DNA from: Streptomyces sp. NBC_01314
GTDB taxonomy: Bacteria; Actinomycetota; Actinomycetes; Streptomycetales; Streptomycetaceae
Length of the DNA: 64,000 bases
Assembly: GCF_041435215.1 (NCBI RefSeq)
Contig: NZ_CP108394.1
Location: 10,478,001 to 10,542,000 of the forward strand
Direction: 5' to 3'
Below the pieces are notes generated by a model that made no database searches, had not been told where the DNA came from, and saw only the letters and a program-made list of their open reading frames with translations. This document shows positions 51,237 through 59,256 of the stretch, piece by piece. Numbering within the stretch: position 1 is the stretch's first letter; each line of letters opens with the position of its first letter. The position numbers and the translations under genes were made by a program.

Positions 51237-52520
51237 ATGAACCTGATGGCCGCAGTCCAGCTGATCCAGGCGCCGCTGTCCGAGAACCTGTCGCGCCTGT
51301 CCGCCGCGCTGGCGGAGGCCATTCCGCACCGGGCGATCGCCCAGCTGTCCGGCAACTGCGCGTACTCGCCGTATCTGACTCACGGTGAGCCCTCCGGCCG
51401 GCCCCACTCCGTCGCCACCGCCGCCGACCTGGCCGCGCTGCGGCCGCTGTTGCCGGCGAGGGGAAACTGGCAGGGGCGGGCACGGATGGCGGGCGTCGAT
51501 GTGCCCGTGCTGGCCCTGACCAGCGATATCACCGAGCAGGGCGCGCTGCTGGTCGTCATACGGACCGAGGACACCCCTGTACCGGAGGAGCACCTGACGC
51601 CCGCCCAGCTGATGTGGGACCTGGTGACCGCGCACCGGGAAGGTCTGCGGTCCGAGGCGCTCCCCGGGTCGCTGGCCGCGTCGCGAGCCGCGGCAGCGGC
51701 ACGGGCCGCGGCCATCGCCGAACTCGGCGACGCACACGGGGCCGCGCTGACCGCCCTGCTCGGCGTCCTGCGCGACCGCGACCTGGACGACAGCAATGCC
51801 CGTACGCGCGCCGTAGACCTCGCCGTCTCCGCCCACGCCGAACTGCGTTCCCGGGCCGAACTCGACCAGTCGCTGGCGGAGGAGCGGGCCGGGGACGCCT
51901 TCGAGCGGCTCGCCGTGTCGCTGCGCCGCATCCTGCACACCCGCGGCGTACGGCTGGAGCTGAGCCCGCCCGGCGCGAAGGAAGGCGCGGACCGGCAACT
52001 GCCCACCGATGTCACCCACACGGCGCTGGCCGTCGTCCGGGCCACCGTGCACGCGTCACTGGAGGACCAGGTCCACGGTCCGGACGATGACGCGGAGCAC
52101 CGCATCCACGTCGGCTGGAAGGTCGGTACGGACGAACTGCGCGCCACCGTTCGGGACAACGGGCCCGGGACTCTGTCCCGCAGCGCCCTCGACGCCCGCC
52201 GCGTCACCGAGCGACTGGCGCCGCTCGGCGGGCGGCTCGACTTGGACGCGGTGCCCGGTTGGGGCACGACGGTGACTCTCGAGATCCCTCTCGCATCGTC
52301 CAACACACCCCGCCAGGATCCGCTGACCGCGCTCGGCGGACGGGAGCTGGAGGTACTGGGACAGCTGGCCCGCGGTCGACGCAACCGGGACATCGCGCAG
52401 GATCTGCGCATCAGCGAGTCGACGGTGAAGTTCCACGTCGCGAAGGTCCTCGGCAAGCTTGGGGTCAGCTCCCGCGGGGAGGCGGCCGCCCTCGCCCACG
52501 AATGGGGCGCGGGCGCCTAG
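51237..52520 (+). CDS. LuxR-type regulator with HATPase-like module
   Basis: A 427-residue protein. The first 130 residues resemble a small sensory domain, a coiled, Ala-rich helix follows (residues 140-240), then a degenerate histidine-kinase ATPase module (TALAVVRATVHASLE, RATVRDNGPGTL, LDAVPGWGTTVTLEIPL) and finally a LuxR helix-turn-helix (LGGRELEVLGQLARG, IAQDLRISESTVKFHVAKVL). The N-box Asn is replaced and no phospho-His/Asp motif is present, so the ATPase part may be only a binding module. Start ATG 51237. The stop TAG lies exactly at the target site of the adjacent IS630. Confidence 0.82.
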   Translation: MNLMAAVQLIQAPLSENLSRLSAALAEAIPHRAIAQLSGNCAYSPYLTHGEPSGRPHSVATAADLAALRPLLPARGNWQGRARMAGVDVPVLALTSDITEQGALLVVIRTEDTPVPEEHLTPAQLMWDLVTAHREGLRSEALPGSLAASRAAAAARAAAIAELGDAHGAALTALLGVLRDRDLDDSNARTRAVDLAVSAHAELRSRAELDQSLAEERAGDAFERLAVSLRRILHTRGVRLELSPPGAKEGADRQLPTDVTHTALAVVRATVHASLEDQVHGPDDDAEHRIHVGWKVGTDELRATVRDNGPGTLSRSALDARRVTERLAPLGGRLDLDAVPGWGTTVTLEIPLASSNTPRQDPLTALGGRELEVLGQLARGRRNRDIAQDLRISESTVKFHVAKVLGKLGVSSRGEAAALAHEWGAGA

Positions 52521-52717
52521 TGTCCTGAGTCTTTGATTCGGTTCAGATATCCGGCGAGGCGTTCGAAGATCTCGTCGGCGGTCTTCGTCCAGACGAAAGG
52601 TCGGGGATCTTCGTTCCAGGTGGCGATCCAGGAGCGGATGTCTTTCTCCAGGGCCTGCACGTTCTTGTGGACGCCGCGCCGTATCTGCTTGTCCGTCAGC
52701 AGGCCGAACCAGCGCTC
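52517..52717 (-). CDS. IS630 transposase, 3' exon
   Basis: Encodes the last 66 residues: ERWFGLLTDKQIRRGVHKNV, then LEKDIRSWIATWNEDPRPFV and AGYLNRIKDSGH. ERWF with the following Leu/Arg-rich helix is the C-terminal end of IS630 transposases including the last acidic residue of the DDE triad (Glu of the WLNQVERWF block). Separated from the 5' part (55274-56164) by the group II intron; splicing would rejoin the frames without loss of a codon. Stop is TAG, whose complement shares bases with the stop of the LuxR-type gene. Confidence 0.85.
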   Translation of the reverse strand, partial: ERWFGLLTDKQIRRGVHKNVQALEKDIRSWIATWNEDPRPFVWTKTADEIFERLAGYLNRIKDSGH

Positions 52718-55273
52718 GTCGGGTAGGACCGCTGCATTGCTGCAGCGGTCCCCCCTCAGAACCGGCCGTGCCCGATTTCCAGGCAACCGGCTCAAGCAAG
52801 CTCTATGGCTCGCGGGCTGGTCAGAAGTGCTGGCGACTTGCCGATGCCGGTGGTCAGCCGACGGTGGCAGTGGGTGTGGATCAGACGTGGGGCGGCGGAT
52901 TTGTCCGGCTTGCCGTTGCCCGCATCAGCGATGATCGCGTGTTTCCGGATCGCCGTGCGGGTGACCTTGAGCCACTGTTCCCACTGGTCGGGAGTTTGCG
53001 GCTCGTGGTCGGCGTGCAGCAACAGCCCTCCGCAGACTGGACATCGGCCGTCCTGCTTCTGCAATAGATGCAGGGTGCCTTTGCCCAGCGGGAGTTTGCC
53101 GCGGCGACGCCGCTTGGCCCAGAAGTCGACCAGGGTGGGATCGTCGGTCGACGCCGTTCCTGGCACCATCCGGTGCCGGACGATCGGCGTCCAGGCGAAC
53201 TTGTAGAGGTAGAAACCGCTGGTGCGGTCCCCGAACACCCACCTGTCATACCTGAACGGGTTGAACATGCCGAAGTACCGGTCGGTCACCCAGCGCTTCG
53301 ACTTGTTCGCGTGAGAGAACTTGGCCCACTTGTAGACCAGCCTCCACACGTAGGCGTCCAGCGAGTTGAACGCCCGCTTGGACACCCCGATCCGGTAGTA
53401 GGCGGCCCAGCCCTTGATGATCGGGTTGAGCTTGGCGATCACCGCGTCGGCGTTGGCCCCTCGCAGGGCCAGCATCTCGGCGGCGAGCCGTTCCCGGATC
53501 CGCCACAGGGCCGCGTTGCTCGGCTTGGTCAGCAACTTGCCGCGATAGCGTCGGATGTTGAACCCCAGGAAGTCGCAGCCCTCATCGAGGTGGACAACGC
53601 GCGTCTTGTCCTCGTTGAAAGCCAGTCCCCGGGGCGCGAGCCACGCGGCGAGCCGTGCCTTGACCTCCTCGGCTTGTTCCTGCGAGTGGCACAGGGCGAG
53701 GAGGTCGTCGGCGTAGACGACCAGAACCGGTGAGTCACGCGCCAAAATCGCGGCATCGCTGCCGAGAGTCTGGTAGCGGACTCCAGCGGCCTTTCCCATT
53801 CCATGCAAAGCGATATTCAACAACGCGGGACTGATCACCCCGCCCTGAGGAGTTCCTTCCAACGTGGGGGCGAACCAACCTTTCTCGACCACGCCCGCCT
53901 TCAGCCATCCGGCGATCATTCCCCTTCCGGGAAACGAACCCAGCGACGTGAGCAGATTATCGTGGTCGATCCGGTCGAATGCCGCTTTCAAGTCGGCGTC
54001 GAGCACCCACAGGCGCTTGGCGGTCTTGCCGCACGCCGTCGTGTGGATGGCCACAATCGCGTCATGACAGCCACGGCCGGGACGGAAGCCGTAGACCTTC
54101 GGTTCCAGCCGTGCCTCCCACTCGGGCTCCAGCGCATTCAGTGCCAGAGCTTGGAGGCATCTGTCAGCGATCACGGGAATTCCGAGCGGGCGCTGTTTTC
54201 CATTCGCCTTGGCGATATACACCCGCTTGACGGGCTTGGGTTTCCACGGGGCCGCGCCATGCTGGACCCAGTCGGCCAGCTCGGCCTTTTCCTGGGGCGG
54301 CAGGACGACTTTCCCGTCAACCCCCGCCGTCTTGCGGCCAGCGTTGACCTCCGTGACCCGCCGCACACTCACGAGTGCGTTGGCGCGGGAGCGGAGCATC
54401 AGCTTCTGCAGATTCCTGACCTTGGCCAGGTCTCCTGCCTGCGATGCCGTGAAGATGCGCTGCCGCAGACGCCGTACGTCGTCCTCGACCCTCCGCCAGT
54501 CGATCGACGGCCAGTCGGTGATCTCGCCCTCCGGTCCGTTCGCTATGCCGACGGCGGTCGCTGCGGCTTGCGCCGTCCCGGCCGCGTGTGTCGTCATGAC
54601 GTCCAACTTTTCCTTCGGTTCCGGTGTCTTCGGTCTTCGTGCCTTCACAAGCTCACCAGACCCACGTCAGCACCCTTTCAGGTCGGGGTATCGGCCCCTA
54701 TCCGGCCAGTTATGCGGGAACCGCCGACGGAGGTGTCGGCATGTGGTTCCCGGTTTCCTGCTGCCTTTCGGCCACCGGCATTCGCTTGCTGGGTCTTCCT
54801 GCGCCCGCTGGAGATTTGGGCCTTACTTGCGGTTGGCTTACCAGGCCAGAAACTTATTGCCTGGACTCCATCGGGGTTGTCACGTTCCGCATGAGAGAGG
54901 TGCTGCCGGGGAGGGTGCCCTCTGCACCCCGGGGACGGCGGTGCACTCCCGACCGGTCAGATATCTCCGGTCGGCGCCTGCCACTTTTCAATGGCCAGTC
55001 CCTATCTCCCGCTGAAACAACCCATCGGCGAGAGTGCTCATGACGAGGCATCATCAAGGGTTCATTCGCATTCACCCGTCCGGCATTTCCCGGCCTGTAA
55101 TCCCCGGATGGAACGGGAATCCTTGGACCTTTCCTCAGGCTTCGCACCCCGCGATCACTCGCGACGCACGCTGAGGCGGGAACGAGCCCTGTGCACTGGC
55201 TCGGGTCTACACCTTCGACATCGTCGAACCTCCTTGGTGATTCCCACTCTTCTCAAGCGACTTCGTGTCGCAC
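52718..55273 (-). ncRNA. Group II intron (ribozyme with internal maturase)
   Basis: 2556 bp on the minus strand. The 5' end is GTGCGAC, matching the GUGYG rule, right after the codons for WLNQV; the 3' end is CCCGAC, obeying the AY rule, just before ERWF. Domain V (52793-52759) has the AGC triad, a 34-nt hairpin with a GGAAA loop and a closing GGTTC. Domain VI (52757-52718) is a GC-rich hairpin with an unpaired A in CCTACCC eight bases from the 3' end as branch point. 5' ribozyme domains I-III occupy about 54650-55273. Domain IV holds the maturase gene, whose stop codon touches domain V. Confidence 0.88.
52792..54597 (-). CDS. ltrA: Group II intron reverse transcriptase/maturase with HNH domain
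   Basis: About 601 residues. RT blocks are clear: KQRPLGIPVIADRCLQ, YGFRPGRGCHDAI, VLDADLKAAFDRIDH, EGTPQGGVISPALLNIAL and the catalytic YADD in VLVVYADDLLAL. Maturase domain X has LNPIIKGWAAYYR, and the C-terminus an HNH endonuclease with CPVCGGLLLHADHEP and THCHRR. All catalytic residues are present, so a mobile intron is possible. ATG 54597 has AAGGAAAA upstream; ATG 54648 (51 bases earlier) is an alternative. It promotes splicing and retrohoming of its intron. Confidence 0.9.
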   Translation of the reverse strand: MTTHAAGTAQAAATAVGIANGPEGEITDWPSIDWRRVEDDVRRLRQRIFTASQAGDLAKVRNLQKLMLRSRANALVSVRRVTEVNAGRKTAGVDGKVVLPPQEKAELADWVQHGAAPWKPKPVKRVYIAKANGKQRPLGIPVIADRCLQALALNALEPEWEARLEPKVYGFRPGRGCHDAIVAIHTTACGKTAKRLWVLDADLKAAFDRIDHDNLLTSLGSFPGRGMIAGWLKAGVVEKGWFAPTLEGTPQGGVISPALLNIALHGMGKAAGVRYQTLGSDAAILARDSPVLVVYADDLLALCHSQEQAEEVKARLAAWLAPRGLAFNEDKTRVVHLDEGCDFLGFNIRRYRGKLLTKPSNAALWRIRERLAAEMLALRGANADAVIAKLNPIIKGWAAYYRIGVSKRAFNSLDAYVWRLVYKWAKFSHANKSKRWVTDRYFGMFNPFRYDRWVFGDRTSGFYLYKFAWTPIVRHRMVPGTASTDDPTLVDFWAKRRRRGKLPLGKGTLHLLQKQDGRCPVCGGLLLHADHEPQTPDQWEQWLKVTRTAIRKHAIIADAGNGKPDKSAAPRLIHTHCHRRLTTGIGKSPALLTSPRAIELA

Positions 55274-56164
55274 GACCTGGTTCAACCAGGAGGCGCTGGT
55301 CGGCGTGAAGTGCATATGGAACCGGGGGTGGGCCAGCAGCCACTTCTGGATCGCGGGGGTCTTGCGAGTGGCGTAGTTGTCGCAGATCAGGTGGACATCG
55401 AGGTGCTCGGGCACCTCCTTGTCGAGCTTGGCCAGGAACTTCTTGAACTCCACCGCGCGGTGCCGGCGGTGGATGGAGGAGATGACCTCGCCGGTCGCAG
55501 CGTTCAGCGCGGCGAACAGGGCCGTCACCCCACCGCGCACATAGTCGTGGGTGCGGCGCTCGGGCATGCCGGGCATCATCGGCAGTACCGGCGCGGACCG
55601 GTCCAGCGCCTGGATCTGCGACTTCTCGTCCACGCACAGCACGATCGCCCGCTCCGGCGGGTCCAGGTACAGACCGACGACGTCGCGGACCTTCTCGATG
55701 AACTGCGGGTCCTTGGACAGCTTGAAGGTGTCCACCAGGTGCGGCTTGAGGCCGAAGGTCCGCCAGATCCTGGAGACCGTGGACTGCGACAAGCCGCTGG
55801 CCTCGGCCATCTCCCGCGTCGACCAGTGCGTGGCGTTCTTCGGGGTGGACTCCAGCGTGCGCACCACGACCTCCTCGACCTTCTCGTCGCTCACCGTGCG
55901 CGGCGGCCCTGGCCGCGGCTCGTCCGACAGGCCCTGAAGCCGATCGGACGCGAACCGCTTGCGCCACTTGGCCACCGTCACCGGGTGCACCCCAAGCTCC
56001 GTACCCACGACGGTATTTGAGCCACCCTGGGCGCAGGCCGGAACGATCCGGCACCGCAACGCCAAAGCCTGCGACGACGTCGCCCGCCGCGACCAGCGCA
56101 GCAACGTATCCCGCTCGTCGTCTGTCAGGACCACCTCGACCGTCGGCCGACCCATACGCGCCAT
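55274..56164 (-). CDS. IS630 transposase, 5' exon
   Basis: Encodes 297 residues: an N-terminal helix-turn-helix (GTELGVHPVTVAKWRKRFA), a second DNA-binding part (MAEASGLSQSTVSRIWRTFG), then the RNase-H-like domain with the first catalytic Asp in LCVDEKSQIQAL and the second in LICDNYATRKTPA. Ends WLNQV at the intron boundary. Unspliced, translation would run into the intron for only five codons (VRHEVA, then stop), removing the last third of the catalytic triad. Needs splicing to give an active enzyme. Confidence 0.9.
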
Positions 56165-56217
56165 GAGCCCAGCCTACTTCTTCAGTGAATCAAAGACTCA
56201 GGACACTAGGGGCCGTC

Positions 56218-56520
56218 ATGGATGTACGCAACGATTCCAAAGGGTGGCTCACGATGTGGCTCGAGCCACTTGGTGAGGATCGCTGGCTCAAGCCCGACGA
56301 GACATTCCGAGTCCGATCCAACTACAACGGCGACGAGCTGGCCTTCTCCGTGACTTTTTGGGTGGAGGACGACGACCGGTCGGCAGGGATCGAGAACATC
56401 GCGGTCTGGATCGAGAACGGTGACTGCTACGCCGAAGTCGTCGACAACGAGGGCAACCTCATCGAGTGCGGGCACCAGAGGCCTGACGACGCCAACAGGC
56501 GATGGCAGGCCATGCGCTAA
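56218..56520 (+). CDS. Uncharacterised 100-residue acidic protein
   Basis: Not recognised. Small, acidic, beta-rich (VRSNYNGDELAFSVTFWVED, IENIAVWIENGDCYAEVVDN), with no signal peptide. ATG 56218 lies 10 bp beyond the right end of the IS; a start further upstream would lie within the IS repeat. Before the IS insertion it was separated from the LuxR-type gene by about 10 bp, so the two may have formed an operon. Similar acidic single-domain proteins occur near transposons as orphan immunity-like proteins, but nothing here proves that. Confidence 0.6.
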   Translation: MDVRNDSKGWLTMWLEPLGEDRWLKPDETFRVRSNYNGDELAFSVTFWVEDDDRSAGIENIAVWIENGDCYAEVVDNEGNLIECGHQRPDDANRRWQAMR

Positions 56521-56682
56521 GAGACGCGGAAGCGCGCAGAAGCGCAGTAAGCCGGACGAGAGTCAGTCGGATGACTGTGCCACGCCACCGTGATCGATGA
56601 CGAAGCGACTGTTGAGATAAGAACTCGTCAATGCAGAGGAGATCGACGCGTCCGTATCGGGCGATCGCCTTGGACATTGCGG
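56521..56682. other. Intergenic, no supported feature
   Basis: No coding pattern beyond the decayed integrase reading frame that begins near 56631. Confidence 0.3.
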
Positions 56683-56924
56683 AAACGGACAGCGGCTTGT
56701 CGTTCGGGCCGGGCAGGCGGGCGCTTCACTCGGCCATCTCCTCGGTGGCCTGCGCCGTGCTCGAAGAGGCCCTCACCCACGGTGCCGACCCGCTCCACCT
56801 CGCACTGGTCTTCGGCATCGACGAGAAGACCGCCGTCCGCTACGCGGGCTCGGCGCGGGCACTGCTGGGACAGACAGCCGAGCACTCACCATCGCCCTCG
56901 ACAAAAGAACTTGGCCCGGATTGA
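56683..56924 (+). pseudogene. C-terminal remnant of an integrase/recombinase
   Basis: The frame ending at TGA 56922 reads SFGPGRRALHSAISSVACAV and LTHGADPLHLALVFGIDEKT then AVRYAGSARALL. DPLHLALVFGI-TAVRYA corresponds to the block at the end of the remnant at 22766 (DPLRLMRLFGITEQTAMRYV). Both probably derive from the same type of Streptomyces mobile-element integrase. The catalytic core is absent. Confidence 0.55.
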
Positions 56925-56937
56925 CAGGACTTGAAGA

Positions 56938-57453
56938 ATGACGCCCATGCAGATTCGACAGGCAGGGCCTGATGACGCCTCGGCGGTTGCTGGCGTCTAC
57001 GTGCGTTCCTGGCAGGTAGCCTTCGCCGGTCTTGTTTCCCAGCACTACCTCGACACCATGGACCCAAGCCGCGAAGAGTCCGAGTGGAAGACACGCATCG
57101 CGGAATCACGGTGGCCATCGTCGGGAGTACTGGTTGCCGAAACCGAGGCCGGGATCGTCGGATTCGTAGGTTTCGGCCCGTCTCAGGACACCCCTGGCAC
57201 TGCGGAAATCGGCACGCTCTACGCGATGCCCGAGATCTGGGGAACGGGGATCGGAAAGCAGTTGATGCTGGCCACGCTGACGACTCTCGGACAGGCCGAC
57301 TACACACAAGCCACCTTGTGGGTCCTGGAAGACAACGAACGCGCCCGGCGCTTCTACGAAGCCGCCGGCTGGGGCGCAGACGGCGCGGCCGTGGAGGACT
57401 CCACCGGTGGCGCCTCTCTCAACAAGTTGCGCTACCGCCGCCCTCTTGGCTAG
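56938..57453 (+). CDS. GNAT-family N-acetyltransferase
   Basis: A 171-residue acetyltransferase. Strand beta-4/5 with AEIGTLYAMPEIWGTGIGKQ (acetyl-CoA pyrophosphate loop, G-x-G-I-G about residue 104) and ATLWVLEDNERARRFYEAAG (Asn and Tyr of the GNAT core) are intact. ATG 56938 is chosen; MQIRQAG at 56947 is a second possible start. No neighbour indicates the substrate; amino-glycoside or ribosomal-protein type transfer is possible. Confidence 0.88.
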   Translation: MTPMQIRQAGPDDASAVAGVYVRSWQVAFAGLVSQHYLDTMDPSREESEWKTRIAESRWPSSGVLVAETEAGIVGFVGFGPSQDTPGTAEIGTLYAMPEIWGTGIGKQLMLATLTTLGQADYTQATLWVLEDNERARRFYEAAGWGADGAAVEDSTGGASLNKLRYRRPLG

Positions 57454-57751
57454 CCCGCTCACCGCCTTGTTCGTCCAGGAAGCCCGGAAGCGGCATGGCC
57501 GCGAGTTGGAGTCGCACTCGCGGGTCCAATGCCGTTCAGCACCACGACGGACCCCTGGGTTCCCAGCAAGGACTCTTCAGATTGCCTGAACTCGCGGGGT
57601 CCGAGGCCCCGGTCTCCTATCCCTGACCCAGGGTGCAAGGTAGCGGCGGCCACGGAAACTTGCCTTCGCTGCCCGGCCGTCGTTGGGGGCCCGGCCCGAG
57701 ACGGAACGTACGATTGGACATCTGGCCGAACGGAGAGCTGCGAGGACTCAA
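57454..57751. other. Intergenic, no supported feature
   Basis: 298 bp between the acetyltransferase and the next gene. Frames are short and show no family; a GAGGA ribosome site for the next gene is at 57742-57746. Confidence 0.4.
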
Positions 57752-58624
57752 GTGGCTGGCGAATTGAGCAAAGAGCTGATCATCGGCCCCCGCAGCGAGC
57801 GCGTGCGAGAGGAGCTGGCGGAAGCCGCTGCCTGGAGCGCGTACGCGGCGGATCTTCGCGAGGTGCTCGGAGCCGCGATTGAGAAGAGTGGCGCAGACCT
57901 CCTGGAGGTGGGCGGGCTGCTGGTGAGCGAGCCCCTTCCCGAAGAGCTCCGCGGCCTGCGCAATGGTGCGGAGGTCCGGCCGCCGCAAGCGATAGGTCTC
58001 GCCGAGGGAATGGCAGCCGGGCGCGGGCCGTATTGTCAGCTCGCCGCACCCGGGAGACTTCAGATCGAGTCGGGATGGGACGGATCGGTACACCTCTACA
58101 CCACACCAGCGGTGGCCGCCGATCTGGCGGGATTCCATGGTGAGGGCGTGACGTTCCTGTGGCGAGACGCGGCTCCTGAACCCATAGAGGTCTCGGACCT
58201 CGTCGACGCCGTCGCGGACGCGGGTTTTTGGGCGAGGGTGGCGGAGGTGTCCGAGCGCCTGACCCTGGTCTGCGAGCGCTGGGCGTACGGCGCTCAGGGG
58301 TGTCGATGGTTCCGCGTGACGCCGGAGAGCACAGCCGAGGTGGCCCGACTACTGCGGCCACGCTCGCTGGTTTGCGTTGCCATCGAGCCGGAGCTGAACC
58401 CCAGAGCGGAGCTGCTGCAAGACGGCTTCACCGCTTTCGTGGCCCCGCTGCCGCACGGCGAACTGGCCCACCGGAACTACCCCGGTGGAGCCGACACACT
58501 CTCCAAGGTCACGGATGACGGCTTCTCCCTCATGCTGGCCGATGCGGCGCTGGGCGACTGGTGCGCCGTCGTACCGGACGCGGACGGGGTGGCCCGGGGG
58601 CGGTGGGAGACTCCGGGTGAGTAG
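57752..58624 (+). CDS. Uncharacterised 290-residue protein
   Basis: Not recognised. Soluble, acidic, with an N-terminal helix (ELSKELIIGPRSERVREELA) and alternating strands later (GSVHLYTTPAVAADLAGFHG, CVAIEPELNPRAELLQDGFT, FSLMLADAALGDWCAVVP). There is no signal peptide or membrane segment. GTG 57752 has GAGGA six bases upstream; an ATG 69 bases earlier is in frame but lacks a site. Located among mobile-element remnants, so it may be cargo. Composition is normal for the window. Confidence 0.65.
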   Translation: MAGELSKELIIGPRSERVREELAEAAAWSAYAADLREVLGAAIEKSGADLLEVGGLLVSEPLPEELRGLRNGAEVRPPQAIGLAEGMAAGRGPYCQLAAPGRLQIESGWDGSVHLYTTPAVAADLAGFHGEGVTFLWRDAAPEPIEVSDLVDAVADAGFWARVAEVSERLTLVCERWAYGAQGCRWFRVTPESTAEVARLLRPRSLVCVAIEPELNPRAELLQDGFTAFVAPLPHGELAHRNYPGGADTLSKVTDDGFSLMLADAALGDWCAVVPDADGVARGRWETPGE

Positions 58625-58710
58625 TTGAGGTACAGAAAATCCCCGGCGAGAACGATCTTGCTGGGGTTCGCCTCCCTTGTACGAGTTCCGAGCTGACGGG
58701 GAACGGCGCC

Positions 58711-58920
58711 GGCCCGCAGCTCTCTCAGGTCGGGGATGTGGTTGTAGAGGGTGCCTGCGCAGACGCCGAGGAGCTTGGCGATCGAGGTGATGGAGCAGCC
58801 GGAATCAGGCAGCAGGTCGCAGGCGCGGGCGGCGGCCAGACCCTCGTTGGTGCCGATGACGATGAGCGCGCGGATGAACTCGGCGAGGGCGGCGAACACG
58901 TGGAAGACGAGCCGGCCGCC
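58711..58920 (-). pseudogene. Serine recombinase (resolvase) fragment
   Basis: The frame reads GGRLVFHVFAALAEFIRALI, GTNEGLAAARA, then directly CDLLPDSGCSITSIAKLLGV and TLYNHIPDLRELRA. This is the end of the catalytic domain and the C-terminal helix-turn-helix of a Tn3-type resolvase, with about 15-20 linker residues deleted at AAARA/CDLL. No catalytic serine. Converges on the Tn3 transposase fragment at 58931. Confidence 0.7.
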
Positions 58921-58930
58921 GGGGGGCAAG

Positions 58931-59095
58931 AGCCTGCACCTGCTCCAGTTCGTCTCCGACGAGGGATACCGGCGCATGATCGGCGCCCAGCTCAACATCA
59001 CCGAGGCCCGCCACCGCCTCGCCCGGAAGATCTTCTTCGGACAGCGCGGCGAACTGCGCCAGCACTACCGCGAGGGCATGGAGGACCAGTTGACC
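58931..59095 (+). pseudogene. Tn3-family transposase fragment
   Basis: Reads SLHLLQFVSDEGYRRMIGAQ, LNITEARHRLARKIFFGQRG and ELRQHYREGMEDQL: the conserved C-terminal third of Tn3 transposases (RRMI-LNITE-RH-LAR-IF-G-RGELRQ-Y-EG-EDQL). About 55 residues remain of roughly 1000. With the adjacent resolvase fragment it marks a former Tn3-like transposon. Confidence 0.75.
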
Positions 59096-59256
59096 GAACT
59101 ACCGGGGTGCGAGCCGAAAAGCGCCCGGAGATCGACGCACGGTGACGGGCCCAAGCATCAGGCCGGTCAGCTTGCCCTCGAGGACGTGCCACACCACCGT
59201 CCTGATGTGCTGTCATCACGAGCTGTTGGAGACCACAGCAACTCGTGGAGGCTCAG

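Larger units (their letters stand above)
52518..56208 (-). mobile_element. IS630-family insertion sequence carrying a group II intron
   Basis: Perfect 22-bp terminal repeats, counted with the flanking TA: 52518-52539 starts TAGTGTCCTGAG and 56187-56208 ends CTCAGGACACTA. TA on both sides is the target duplication expected for IS630/Tc1 elements. Without the 2556-bp intron the element would be about 1.13 kb, the normal size, and encodes a 363-residue DDE transposase. Insertion is in the stop codon of the gene at 51237; TAG is kept because the element begins with G. Confidence 0.88.

Noticed and set aside
49282..52520. Long plus-strand frame 50199-52520 starting inside the oxidoreductase gene
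   Set aside because: First 346 codons are antisense to the oxidoreductase; protein-like sequence only begins at ATG 51237.
54209..55015. Plus-strand frames in the intron 5' region
   Set aside because: This is the structured ribozyme RNA on the minus strand; the plus-strand frames have no protein pattern.
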